Part shown: positions 45,420-56,864 of the stretch, one piece after another
Numbering within the stretch: position 1 is the stretch's first letter
Layout: each line of letters begins with the position of its first letter
Assembly: GCA_003952965.2 (NCBI GenBank)
Contig: CM025849.1
Coordinates: 22,190,131 to 22,254,130, forward strand
DNA: 64,000 nt
Source of the DNA: Morella rubra
Taxonomy: Eukaryota > Streptophyta > Magnoliopsida > Fagales > Myricaceae
Direction: 5' to 3'
Notes under the pieces: generated by a model
Told to the model about the DNA's origin: nothing
What the model saw: only the letters and a program-made list of their open reading frames with translations
The model's database searches: none
Translations under genes and position numbers: made by a program

Positions 45420-47960
45420 TGCTCCACATTTCACTCACCAGGTTGCCAACCTCACTGCCAGCCTAATCGGCATAGTCCTCCACCTTGAGATCAGTCAGTT
45501 CCACATCAGGGAACTTACCTTTAGCCACCTTGACCAAAGTGTCAAAGCCGGTGAAAATGCCAGCCAACCAATGCGCGATGAGGCTTGCCTCTGCCACTTG
45601 CAGCTCGTGTTGCAGCTGCTGAGTCTCATGCCTCAATTTCTTTGCCTTTTTGAGAACCTAGTCGTACTGTTGCCGCAGCTCATCAGCTCCCTCCAATGCG
45701 CGCAATCTCTCATAAACAACATCCTCTCAGAGCGATTTCTTGGTGAACACGGTGACAACCATCCTTTCCAGCTCTTTATCCCTCCGCTAACATTCTCCCA
45801 CTAGACGCTCGACCTCCCGACGGCTGGCCTTCAAATCAGCCTCCATCCTCGCTCAATCAACCATTGACTTCCCCACTTCAGTCAATAGAAAAGAAAGTCA
45901 AAAAGAAAACGACACACAACAACCAACAACAAAGTCGAAAAGAAAATGGCACATAACAGCCAACAACAAAGTCAAAAGAAAATGGCAAAATTCATAGGCA
46001 GTAAAATCTAAAGATCATCACAAACTTAACAGCTGAGGACTCACCACAAGCACCCATGGCTACACCCATAACAGGGAGTAGCTCGGCCACATCCTAGGGA
46101 TTGTTCTCCCCAACCTTCTGTATACGGGCCAACTCTGCTACGCTGAGCTCCGACACCTCCTTGGTTGCATCATAGCACAACAATTTAACATATGATTCTA
46201 ACATTATTCAACATGCAAACAAATAACAAGATTGCAGACTTTACATCCAGTCGAGGGCACACCCCGTTGGTTCTAAACCCTACCAAGATCCATCTTGCCA
46301 AGAGGATACTCCTAACCTTCACCTGAGATGAAGAAGAACCTTTTATGTTATCCCTTGTTATTTGAGGGAAGAACACAGAAAAACCCTCTCCCATCACGTC
46401 AGGGACAAAGCTAAGGGGGGGCTAGTGGGGGCCATGGCCCCCCCAAAGTTTTTTAAAAAAAAAATTTCACATATGGGTAAAATTTCAAATTTTTGCAAAT
46501 TTTTTTAATATAAGGGCAAAATTGATAGTAATCTTTTTAATGGCCCCTCCAAAAATTTTGGAAAAATTAAACATAAGAGGAAAAAAGAACGTGAGATGAG
46601 AAATAACTACATTATAAGTGAACCCTCAAATTTTTAAAAGAAAAAAAATACTAAGTGTCTTTTTTACTTTTCTCTCTCCCTCCATTTTTTTCTAAAATTC
46701 CTCCCTCCCCCTCCCTCCCTCTCTCTTTTCTAGAATGTCTCTCTCTCTCTCTCTAGATTTGTACTTTTCTTTCTATCTACCTCTAAAATTCATCTCTTCT
46801 TTCTCTCTCACTTCTACCTCTCACTATTTACACTCTTATTGTTCAGATTTTCTCTCAATTACCTCTTTTTCTCTTCTTTTCTCTCTCTCTCTCTCATTGT
46901 AGCAAAATCCATATTCAACATAGCAAAATCCATATTCAATTTTTTTTGCTTTGCACACAAAAAAATTCCTCTTCAAAGCTAGAATTCTTAAAAACAAACT
47001 CATTTCATTATTATTGTCTAATTAAAATATTATTGCTCTATTTTTTTTCTTAAAAAAATTATTATTATTGCTCTTTTATTTGTACCTATTTTATTTTGAC
47101 TAGATTTTAACATTGATTCATGCCTTTGTCAATAACTTATGAGCCCTTTATTCCGAAGATTTTAAACATTTGATTATATTCGACCGCACAAGGTTTTAGT
47201 ACTGATATAATAATTGATGATTTTTACTCGTTGAAAGAATGTCCGGTTCAATTAGCATTATTTATGAAAATTTAGCTTTTACACTTAAGTTAAAGTTTAT
47301 AATTTTTTTTTTCAAGTTTTAACATATATGTTGTAACATTTTGCTTATTTTGATTATAATAAAAATTTGAAGGCAGTCCAAGAACACGTAAGATGACCTT
47401 GACACCTAGTTAGAAAAAAAAATTTAAGCAAAAATTATATTTGGCCCCCCTAAGAGTAAATCCTGGCTTCGTCCCTGCATCACGTGCTTGGAAAAAGTGA
47501 TGACCTTCAAGACTCCTCATCACTATATAGCACCACGCGAACTCCTGCCATGAAGAAGGATTCTCTTCAGCGAAGAGTTTATCCTAGAGAGCAAAAAAGC
47601 CAATTGCCAAGTGCCAACTGTTTGGGGCAAGTTGGCTCAGGGATAGAGAATACTAGTGTAGGAGCTGCCGCATATTTCAAGAAAAGGGAAATCGCGCACC
47701 GATGTGTAATATGTCTTCAAAAAATGAATTATCCCCTTCATCAGGGCACAACACCTTCTCTTTTGAACCTGGACTCGCATCACGATGGATGACAGAATGT
47801 TATACTTGGCGCGCAGCTCCATCAGATGCTTGGGTTTACGATTCGAGACCCATAGGGCAACAGGCAATGTTCCTTTGGCTCCTGACTCCCCCACCGTTGC
47901 CTTCTCGAACTCATAACAAGAAGAAACCATCCTCCAAGAAATTTTCCCTCAAGGGCTATT
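45420..47960 (-). pseudogene. Gypsy-type element ORF (Transposase_28-like domain plus coiled coil), split by a hAT insertion
   Basis: On the minus strand, 47930-47486 gives LRAKYNILSSIVMRV, a piece around FLKTYYTSVRDFPFLE, and SQLAPNSWHLAIGFFAL, which resemble the domain named putative gypsy-type transposon in plant proteins. The frame is then interrupted by the 1078-bp hAT element and resumes at 46399. Downstream, 45950-45460 encodes an alpha-helical stretch (KKAKKLRHETQQLQHELQVA, then ASLIAHWLAGIFTGFDTLV) interrupted by stops; this coiled-coil tail is usual for such ORFs. Several in-frame stops show that it is dead. Orientation and order are consistent with one ancestral gene. Confidence 0.55.
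46400..47477. mobile_element. Non-autonomous hAT-type element with perfect 8-bp target duplication
   Basis: Ends are CAGGGACAAAGC (46400) and the inverted GGCTTCGTCCCTG (47465-47477), with further C/G-rich inverted sequence inside. CATCACGT occurs directly on both sides (46392-46399 and 47478-47485). An 8-bp duplication with CAGGG-type ends fits the hAT superfamily. The interior has only pyrimidine microsatellites and AT-rich sequence and no transposase. It lies inside the Gypsy-type ORF, so it is younger than that ORF. The perfect duplication suggests little decay since insertion. Confidence 0.9.
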
Positions 47961-48289
47961 GAAGAATGGCAATTTTGGTGAACTGAGCAAAACGGTGAAA
48001 ATGGATGTCAATAGTATAGCAAGAATGGACGGAAGACCGGTTGTCTGATAGCTTGCAGGGCACTAAATTCATAAACCTCTCCTCGCTTGCACACCCTCAT
48101 TTATTTGAAACGTCACGAGTGGATCGGGTCAAGTACTAGACACGTGTCTTATGTCTATTCCCAAGAAATTTTAGCCTTTTTATCTCCACCCCTTCGACCT
48201 CAAGCATACTACAATTAGGCCAAATCCAAATAAAGCCCAAAATGCATATGTCTTCATCTTCCTTCGTTCAACCTCCACATACATGCTGT

Positions 48290-49085
48290 CAAGCTCGTCA
48301 AGACCGCAGCCCATAACTTGAAGACCTATTGGGATCTTTACCTTATTTGAACCCATGTTAAGGAGAGGGACCATCGATGGGCCATAATATAGTCCATTAG
48401 GGCCAACAAATTGGCCTGATAGCACCTAGTCTGGTGGACCCCCAGTTTGTCCAAGCTTGTTTAAGGGAGAGACTACTGATGGCTATAATATGACCGGCCC
48501 AGCTCATTGATATACACGAGCCCATCTGAAGTCTTGTCCAAATCCACAAGCGCATTCTAGGCCCTCGCCCCACATCTCTCCAGGACTTTAAGAAAGATAA
48601 GGACTCAAGAGGCTTCAGGACTCTAGGTAAGACAAGGAGTCCTGAAGCCCATACCGCTGGACTCCCTTTAGGACTCTAGCACCCCCCTCTTATAAATAAC
48701 AGGTACCCCATTATATTTTCCTAAGCTTAATTACTTCTCTAGACTAAACACCTCTCAAGATCTAACTTTGGCATCAGAGTCTCCACATTCGATGCTACCC
48801 CATCTTCTTATTCCTTTCAGGACTGAGCAGCTCATGCTCTTGGTATTTTGGCATCATCAGTTGGCATTGTCTTTGTGAATTTTTTAAAAAAGCCTCCTCT
48901 AAAAAATGCTTGCTCGCCACATCACCCTCTGGAAATCCCCTATACATCCTTCTACCCATGATGACTTCCTCTACAAAGATACTTAACGGCAACCAAACAC
49001 CTCCAGCAATAAACTTGGAACCTGTCCCCAACAGCGATGCATTGTTGGCCTCCTCTTAAGTCTTTATCTTTCCTCGAGACAGCAA
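48290..49085 (+). mobile_element. Gypsy LTR with polypurine tract and gag start, + orientation
   Basis: In order: internal 3' end, purine-rich 'tttaagggagagactactga' (48459-48478), LTR start TGGCTATAATATGACC, a TATA-like 'cttataaata' near 48700, LTR end near 48850, then 'ttggcattgtctttgtgaa', the post-LTR block, and a short decayed gag start. So 3' internal sequence, one LTR and 5' internal sequence follow one another, as happens after recombination between tandem elements. The first 300 bp are repeated inverted at 49096-49475. Confidence 0.6.
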
Positions 49086-49095
49086 AAGATTAACA

Positions 49096-49475
49096 TACAC
49101 TTATGTGGGGTGAGGGCCTAAAATGCGTCTATGGATTTGGACAGGACTGCATATGGGCTTGTGTAATTAATGGGTTGGGCCGGTCATATTATGGTCAATC
49201 AGTAGTCCCTCCCCTTAAACAGGCTTGGACAGACTGGGGGTCCACCAGATCAGGTGCTATCAGGCCAATTGGACGGTCCTAATGGACTATATTATGGCCC
49301 ATTAGTAGTGCCTCTCCTTAACATGAATTCGAGGAGGGTAAAGATCCCAATAGGTCTTTAAGTTATGGGTTGTGGGGCCTGCTTGATGCTGTCTGTGCTC
49401 ATGAGGGTTGGGGAAGTGGAGTTTGTGGGCCTGTTGGTGCGACATGGGCTGCGGTCTTGACGGGCTTGACAGCAT
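49096..49475 (-). mobile_element. Inverted copy of the same LTR boundary, minus orientation
   Basis: The complement follows 48290-48590 closely, including both purine-rich/TGG-CATAATAT junctions. It directly follows the RNase H fragment of the minus-strand Gypsy element and thus represents that element's 3' end, cut within the LTR at about 49096. Confidence 0.7.
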
Positions 49476-52400
49476 GAGCAAGGAAGGTTGACCTGGCCAA
49501 CCCCTTATTGGGAGTCGCTGTGCATGTCAATTTTGTCGTCACCCAAGAAGCTTGCGATGCTAAGGCCTACTAGGACGACCTCGTACTCAGCCTCATTGTT
49601 AGTGGCTTTGAAGTTGAACCGAAGGGCATACCGGATGATCATCCGATCAGGTGACATCAAAATCACACCTGCACCGCTAGCCCACATGTTTGAAGAGCCA
49701 TCGACATGAGCAGTTCAGATATGTTTTACTAGAGGAGGAGTTGCTTTGCGAGCTGTTCGGGCTTCGTATGTACGTCGTCAATTTCAATCATAAAATCTAC
49801 TAGGACCTGTCCTTGGGTTACTGTGTGGGGTTAGTATTGGATGTCAAACTCGCCTAACTCAATGGCCCATTGCATCAGTCACCCTGAGGTTTCGATGCTT
49901 TATAGTGTTTTTTTCAAGGGCAAGTTAGTGAGGACAACCACTATGTGAGCCTGGAAATAGAGTCTGAGCCTCCGAGCCGTGATAAGGAGTGTGAACGCTG
50001 CTTTCTCAATAGGGGAATATCGTTCCTTGACCTCCCGTAGAGCTTTACTTACTTAGTACATAGGATGTTGATGTTCGTCCTCTTCGCGGAGTAGGACGGT
50101 GCTAAGGCCTCGGTTGTTGATGGCGAGGTATAGGTACAGCGTATCACCTTGGTTTGAGCGACTAAGCAATGGTGGGTTGCTGAGGTATTCTTTGAGCTGG
50201 GCTAATGCCATTGTACACTTGTAGTTCCATGCGAAGCTACTGTAGAGTGTTTTGAAGAATGACAAACACTTGTCAGTAGATTGGGATATGAATCGACTGA
50301 GGGCCAATACTTTGTCGATGAGACACTGCATCTCCTGTGTGGTATGCGGGGATTATAACTACATGATCACCTGTATCTTTTCTTGGTTGGCTTCTATGTC
50401 ACTGTTGGATATTAGGAATCCTAGAAATTTTTTGAAGGAGACCTCGAAGGCGCATTTAGTTGGATTGAGCTTCATGTGATATTGGTCTAAAACATGGAAG
50501 GTTTCCTCGAGGTCAACCAAATGACCTTGAGGACGCGTGCTTTTGACTAGCATGTCATTCAAGTAGACCATAATATTTCTCCTGATCTAATTTTTGAACA
50601 TGAGCTAGACCAACTGTTGGTAGGTAGCTCCCGCGTTCTTTAGTCTGAAGGGCATGACTCTGTAGTAGTACAGACCTCTGTCAGTAACAAATGCCTTTTT
50701 TCTTGGTCGCGGACCGCAATACAGATCTGGTTGTATCTCAAAAAGGCGTCAAGGAATGATAGCATTTTGTGCTCAGTTGTGGATTCGACCAATAGATCTA
50801 TACGGGGCAGGAGAAAACTTTCATTTGGGCACAACCGATTAAGGTCTTTAAAGTCAACACACATCCACCATTTGTCATTTCTTTGCCACGACTACATTGG
50901 AGAGTCAGTTGGGGTAATGCACTTCGCGAATGAAGTTGGTAGTTAGCAATTTACTGACCTCTTTAGCAACGGCTTGATTGCATTCAGGGGTGAAGGTCCT
51001 CCTTTTTTGCCGAATGAGTTTTGTGTCTGGTAAGATGCTTAACTTGTAGGGGATGATTGCCGAATCGATTCCTTCCATATTTGAATGGGACTAAGCAAAT
51101 GCGGTGCGATGTTGTACCAAGAACTTGACCAGGCTATTGTGTAGGGTTCTGGTCAGCATGGTGCTGATGTGTACTATCTTTCTTGGTGCGACCTCAATTT
51201 CATCTAGGCTTTCGGCAACTTGGGTTCGGGCCATTTTCTTTTGGTCTTGGTCATCAATCTCTAGGTTGGGGTCATTAGAGGGGAGTTCGGCGGGAGTGTC
51301 GTCGTTAGTCTTTTGGCTTTTCTCCACCACCTGACAGGGTTCTTGGCTGGGTAGACCTTTGAGGGTAAAATAGAAGCAACTTCTGGTTGCTTGCTAATCC
51401 CCTTTGACGACACCTAGCCCCATAGGGGGAAACTTCAAGGTTAAGTGATAAATGGAAGAGACGGCGTGAAGGCCGACCAGAGTAGGACGTCCGATGATGG
51501 CGTTGTATGAGAACCGTTTGTTGATCATGAAGAAGTCTACGAGGGTGGTAGCAGAGGTAGGGTAGGTGCCCATAGTTACTGGTAGCAATATGGAGCCTAC
51601 CGGGTTGACTCGTTCTCTAGCGAACCCGAATAGCTAAGCTCCTCAAGGGTGGTGTTCAGGGGTGGAAATTTCCACCCCCCAAAATTTTTACCCTCATTAA
51701 AAAATTATAAAATAATCTCTCTCTTCTTATCAATTTATTCTTTTTTATTATAATATTCATTTAAATCTTCTCTCTCTTCACTTTTTCATCAAATCCCATA
51801 AAATATCTTTACTTTTTCACAAACCCCAAAACCCTTAAAATTTCTAACCCCCAAAATTTTTACTCTTGAACGCCCCCAAGGTATGAGGAGGGATTCTTTG
51901 ATGCCCAGTTGGTCGTAAGCCCTAGAGAAAATTATATCAGCCGAGCTACCATTGTCAATGTGTACCTGCTGAACAACAAAATTGGAGATCATGATAGTGA
52001 TGACAAAGCCTCGTTGTGAGGTTGCAGGACTCCTTTCGCATCTGCTTCCGTGAATGTAATGGGTACTCCCCTTGTACGAGGTTGTTTGATGGGCTGTTTT
52101 GCAAGAAAAACTTTTTGGTGTTGCGCTTCACGCATGCAAGTCTTTTGCGCTCTCCTGCTAGGGCTACTGATGCTGTGTCCTCCCATGATCGTCTGGACCT
52201 CCCCTCGGGGAGGAGGTGGTGGGGGTAAGTTTTCTTCAGGGGTAGATTGTCTATGATGGGTTGGCGGTCCCAGCGTGGCGTGCATTCTCATTCTCATCTA
52301 CGAGGTTGGTCTCATTGGGGGGCATCGTGCTCTAGTATAAAACGCCGCAACTTTCCTTCTTGGAGTAAGTACTCGATCTATCGCTTAAGCTCCCAACAGT

Positions 52401-52560
52401 CATCTATGTTATGCCCATGGTCTTCGTGGAAATCACAATACTTATTTCGGTCTCGTCTCTCTGGTGGTGCTTTGAGCTTCTGAGGCCACTTGATGCTCGG
52501 GTCTTACCTTATCTGCATCAAAATCTCCCTAGGGGTGGTGTTGAGAACTGTGAAAGTGGG
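49476..52560 (-). pseudogene. Gypsy gag-pol pseudogene, integrase missing
   Basis: Order on the minus strand: Gag end with a CCHC-like finger (KYCDFHEDHGHNIDDC, about 52440-52395), protease (VHIDNGSSADIIF, near 51960), reverse transcriptase start (MCVDFKDLNRLCPNESFLLP at 50864), RT active site reading YLNDMLVKS near 50560 where YxDD is expected, and RNase H ending ATNNEAEYEVVLVGL then HSDSQ near 49505. Many stops and frameshifts interrupt it. The polyprotein breaks off in RNase H and is joined to 3' terminal sequence, so the integrase was lost by an internal deletion. An extra block at 51660-51880 with 'ccaccccccaaaatt' looks like a small insertion between protease and RT. The family resembles Tat/Ogre-type or related Gypsy elements; I cannot be more exact. 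Confidence 0.85.
51655..51885. mobile_element. Small AT-rich insertion in the Gypsy pol region
   Basis: The block from 'caggggtggaaatttccacc' to 'ttactcttgaacgcccccaa' is AT-rich and differs in composition from the surrounding pol sequence. The ends are roughly inverted (gggtggaaa... against ...cgccccc). It may be a MITE. No target duplication could be assigned with confidence. Confidence 0.4.
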
Positions 52561-52597
52561 GAAGAGGCGCTTCTCATGAGGTTGTTGGTCGTGCCAC

Positions 52598-52640
52598 ACG
52601 GGTTGGGTATATCAATGGGCTGGGCCGGTCATATTATGTT
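52598..52640 (-). mobile_element. Short LTR-start scrap of the same Gypsy family
   Basis: 'atcaatgggctgggccggtc' and 'atattatg' match the LTR start at 48479-48515 in inverted orientation. It joins directly to R1 on its right and to gag on its left. Confidence 0.65.
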
Positions 52641-52764
52641 CCGTCACACGACATAACTCATAAACTTAGAATAGCTTTTGTGGTGCTCATTTTAAAGTGA
52701 GTCATATATCAATTTTTATATTGTGCTCTCATGTAACTAAATTCTTCCAAGCCATATATATTTC

Positions 52765-54109
52765 AGGAAATTGGCATTTTAGTACTTGAGTTTTCATCAC
52801 TTTTAGTTTTTTGTCCTTGGATTTAATTTTTTGAGATTTTAGTCATTTGGTTTTCATTTTTTGACAAAATGGTCCTTCCGTCATATTTCGTCTCTTTCCT
52901 TAATGGAAGGGCCTTGCCACATCATCTTATTTCCATGTCAACTCTAAAAGTTTACAACTCAACATTGACATGTCAGAAAAAAACCTGCAGAGAAGCTGTG
53001 AGACAGAAGCAAACAACGTCATTTGTGGCTTGAAAAAAAACACAAAATGCAGAGTACTCCCATTAAGCAAACGATGTCGTCCCTTCAATTTGAGAAAGGT
53101 ATGGACTAATCATTAAGCAAACGTCGTCGTCCCTTCAATGGCAGCTCTACATTCCATGATGATGACTTCATCTCCCCCATCTTCGCAGATACAGGAAGAA
53201 AAGAAATAATTTAGAAGACCACAAGAATTAAATGAACGAACATAAGTCAAATCTCTAAGATGGATGTGTATGATGGTCAGCAGACGAACTCCCAAATCTT
53301 GCTGCCAGAAAGAAACAGAACGACGAAGCTAGCATGAATTGAAACGCATAAATATACCTCTAATCCCTAGCTGCGAATAAAAGCTCTTCATCCCCGTAAA
53401 CACCCCACTATATTTCCTGGCCAAAAGTAGGCCAACCTATCATTTGGAATCGCCAAGTTCAACACCCTTCACGGGAGAATTTTCCATCCCTTCCTTCAAA
53501 AGTCTGATCTCCTCCTCTGTCAGGCTGTTTTTCGGAAGCGGAAGTGCCTTGTTAATTGACTGCTTCTCCAACTCCACAGCCCAATTATAAATTATCATCC
53601 CAACAACAGGAAGAACCATCCCCATGATGTTCTTGAAAGCCATCTCGGAATCGAAGAGTAGCCACCCCAGTGTGAGGACACGCTGTTTTCTTGAAAGCCA
53701 TCTCGGAATCTAGAAAGCTGCACACATCGGCAACAGGCTGTCATTGAAGGGACGACGACGTTTGCTTAAGAAAAATTGAAGGGACGACATCGTTTGCTTA
53801 ATGGAGTACTCTGCGTTTTGTGTTTTTTTTTTTCAAGTCACAACCGACATTGTTTGCTTCCGTCCCACAACTTCTCTACGGCTTTTTTTTTTCTCTAACA
53901 TGTCAATGCTAAGTTGTACACTTTTAAAGTTAACATGACAACAAGATGATGTGGCAAAGCCCTTCCGTTAGGGAAAGAGACAGAACGTTGACGGAAGGAT
54001 CCATTTCGTCAAAAAATAAAAACTAAAAGACTAAAATCTGAAAAAATTAAATCCAAGAACTAAAAAATAAAAAGTGATGAAAACTCGAGGACTAAAATTC
54101 TAATTTCTC
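52765..54109. mobile_element. Pack-MULE-like element, 1.35 kb with about 350-bp inverted termini
   Basis: The arms 52765 to about 53145 and about 53740 to 54109 are inverted copies, with landmarks 'acaaaatggtccttccgtc' against its complement near 54000 and 'cattaagcaaacgatgtcgt' repeated twice in each arm. The flanks share TATATTT(T)C, and the empty site is visible in the R1 copy at 24644-24662. This supports an 8-9 bp target duplication and hence a Mutator-type element. The centre (53150-53735) is not repeat sequence but carries a small ORF and what looks like leader and intron sequence of a host gene. Confidence 0.82.
53440..53643 (-). CDS. Small ORF carried inside the Pack-MULE, 67 residues
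   Basis: Starts MAFKNIMGMVLPVVGMIIYN, a hydrophobic N-terminal helix, followed by a charged helix (TEEEIRLLKEGMENS) and a polar end. Length and layout suit a small membrane-anchored protein, but I do not recognise the family. A 23-bp segment spanning the start codon is duplicated 57 bp upstream, and the upstream ATG is out of frame with this one. Position between long inverted arms suggests a captured host gene or gene fragment. Whether it is expressed is unknown. Confidence 0.45.
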   Translation of the reverse strand: MAFKNIMGMVLPVVGMIIYNWAVELEKQSINKALPLPKNSLTEEEIRLLKEGMENSPVKGVELGDSK

Positions 54110-54766
54110 TATATTTTCAAATCGCATCGAACAACTCAACATTAATATTCTGCATCAAACATAGCTCCAAAGTTATGATAATCACTTTCTAATTATCAAA
54201 CTTAAAACCTATAACACATATCTCTATTTGAAACTTCTGCAGCATAATAACTCAATCTAAACAATTTTTAAGCTTCCAATTCATTATCTAATCAATCTAA
54301 CCGAAGATAAACTTAAACAATAAATTTTTATAATTCTATAAAACTTACCGAAATTTTCTGAGCTTAAACCTTTCTTTTCTCTTTCCTTTTTTTTTTTTTT
54401 TTCTATCTGCTCGATTGTTTCTTTTTAACTTGCCACTTAAGTGTTGAGGTGTGCTGGGAGAGTGGGACACGTCCCGTCTCCCACCGCCTCAACTGAAATC
54501 GCTTCAATTTTCCTTTGTTTTTTTCTCTCTCATTTTAAATTACGGAAATACCAATACTCATAACAAAAATTCCAAAGCTGCCCCTGAGTTCTTCATTTAC
54601 CAAATCATCTCCATAACTTATCTTTAACTGCCAAATAAATTATTAAATGATAATATAAAAAGATATTTAAAGCATATTACATTGGATGTACTCGTTTATA
54701 TTAGGTGTAACAGAAAAGAGGTAGCCAGCCGCTTCTCCATTTCTTGCCCCCATAGCTATTTTATAG

Positions 54767-56555
54767 CTATTCGTCTATATTAATCCAACGAATGAATCCT
54801 CTGCTTCCGCCTAGGGTAGAGAAAGATCAAGAAACCAATGTCAAGGAAAGTATGACCTAGCGTGGAGCAAACAGATCAGATAATTATTGTGTAAACAATT
54901 TATATATAGCTATATAGAAGATTTTTTTTTTTTCATCTTTTTCTGGGATTAATATAATTTGAAGTTGTTTTAGTTTTGGTTACCCATGCCTAATAATTTT
55001 GAGAAAATATACTTTAATTTCCCTAACTGCCACATATCTTAACGGTCAATTTTTAGGATAGAGTGCAAAATGTAAACTTATTGATAGTTTGGGTTGTAAA
55101 TTCTTAAAGGCGTGGTAATTTTTTTTAAGAATATTGAGAGATCAATCCTTCTATACTATTATATGTTAGTCACCATATCAACCAATGATTACTAAAAGCA
55201 TGAAAATAAAGACAATTCCAAATAGCATGTAACCCAAGAAAAAAAAAAAGGAAAAGGGAAGTTTTATAAATTATGTACTAAAGGATTACAACTACTCTTA
55301 CTAACTTAAACTCATACAAATAAAAATTAGTAAGTTGCAAATGAGGTCTTTTTCTTTCTTTTTTCTTGTCAACAGGTTCATCATTATCTTGCAGATTCCG
55401 ACCCTTATTATACACAAATGTTTGAGCAAGTGCATATTAATGTCTAGCGAGAGAGAGAGATATGAGTCCATACCGTATTTTTCCTCCAAAGTATCCCAAG
55501 CTGTTTTGGCAAAGGCAGTCTCCCAAATCTCATATCTTATATCTGGCTCGCATGAATTTTGGATAACTTGTAATGCCATCAAGTTCTTCTTGGTCCATGA
55601 AATGTCATCTTCTTTCTTAGGAAGTTGGATTGATGATTCAATTGTGTCCCAAATATCTTGAGCTATCAAATATGTTTTTATCTGAATACTCCAATAATCA
55701 TAATCATCTTCAGATGAATCTTTCTTAAGAACATCCCGAACAACTACACTCAAAACAATCACTTTCTAAGCATTTGAATCATGTCAAGAGAGATTACAAA
55801 GAGGTAGGAAAAAAAGGAAGAGAGAGAGCGAACCTGACTTCCTTCTTTTAGGCACATCACAACTTTTTGCCAAATTATTCCAAGCATCTTTAGCTAAAGT
55901 GTCTTGCTTGATCGTATAAAATAAAGGCCTCCCACAAGAATTCTGGATCACATGTAAAGCCAAAAAATTCTTCTTTCTCCAAGTCTTGAAGGCTGATTCA
56001 TCATCTTCTTGTTTAGGAGGTTCATTTGTTGCTTCGACTGTGTCCCATAGATCATGAGCCATCAAATAGGCTTTTACTTGAGCACTCCAATGCTCATAAT
56101 TATCACAACGAAGATCTTCATGAACAACTGCACTCAAGGCAACTTCTTTTTGAGTATATGAAGTGGTCAATTGGAGACAAGGGAGGGGATAGAAAAAAAG
56201 ACATTAGGAAGAGAAGGAAAGAAAAGAGACCTGAGTTGGTATTTTTAGGCATATTGTTGTATATTTCTGCCAATATAGACCAAGCAGTTTTAGCTGAACT
56301 AATCTTCCTAATCTTGTAAAAGGATTCAGGTCCACATGAATTCTGGATCACATGTAGAGCCATGAAATTCTTTTTACTCCGAGCCTTCCTATTAGCTTCA
56401 TCATCTTTTTCCTTAGAAGATTCAGTCGCAACTTCAATAACATCCCAAAGATCCTGAGCCATCAAATAGGTCTTCACCTGAACACTCCAACTTATGTAAT
56501 TGTCTTTATCAAGAACTTCAAGAGCAGTCTTGCACAAGGTAGCCTTTGCTTCCAT
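54767..56555 (-). CDS. Triple Copia-Gag-like module protein (copy C), apparently intact, 322 residues
   Basis: Exons on the minus strand: 56555-56231, 56145-55834, 55761-55474, 54810-54767. All introns have GT-AG ends (85, 72 and 663 bp) and all junctions are phase 1, giving 969 nt without a stop until TAG at 54769-54767. Exons 1-3 each encode one Gag-like module (DUF4219/UBN2 type): NYISWSVQVKTYLMAQDLWD in module 1, NYEHWSAQVKAYLMAHDLWD in module 2, DYWSIQIKTYLIAQDIWD in module 3, each followed by a KKN(F/L)xAL(H/Q)VIQNSC block and an AKxAW block. Exon 4 starts like the ankyrin exon of copy A (GGSRGFIR) but an internal deletion of about 250 bp puts a stop after 14 codons. The start at 56555 is preferred over the ATG at 56606, which lies right beside the TATA-like box. 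Gag modules of this kind normally assemble Copia particles; a cellular role is inference. No pol follows, so it is not simply a retroelement. Confidence 0.7.
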
Positions 56556-56610
56556 GTTTAATCTATTAGTATGTATAAATGGTGTTAGGAACATAATGGA
56601 AGACAATAAT

Positions 56611-56620
56611 TAATTTATAA
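56611..56620 (-). promoter_or_regulatory. TATA-like box upstream of the triple-module gene
   Basis: Reads TTATAAATTA on the minus strand, about 56-65 bp before the ATG at 56555. The whole flank out to about 56900 is nearly identical to copy A (36540-36880). Confidence 0.4.
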
Positions 56621-56864
56621 TAGTAGTAAATTCCAAAAACTAGATGTATATTATAAACTGACATTTAATCTTTTGGTGATACGAGATAGTTAAGACATAA
56701 GAACATCTTCCTAATTTTAAGACCCTAAGGGGATCGAGATCAGAAGTGTTTGTAAATAATAATTAATACATTGAAGGTCACAGTGGCTCAGTGTGTCAAT
56801 CACATAGAAAGATATAATATGCAACATGATTGTGATTTAATTAATACATGTACTGTGTCTTTCT

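Larger units (their letters stand above)
52655..54700. repeat. R1 segment, copy C, interrupted by the Pack-MULE
   Basis: R1 begins near 52655, stops at 52764, and resumes at 54110 through 54700. The missing piece is small: copy A reads continuously across 'ccatatatattttcaaatc' (from 24644). This gives the empty site of the Pack-MULE insertion. Confidence 0.85.

Noticed and set aside
56118-56606. Single-exon reading of Gag module 1 starting at the ATG at 56606
   Set aside because: That ATG lies a few bases from the TATA-like box, and the frame runs into the first intron. The spliced reading from 56555 continues in frame into module 2.
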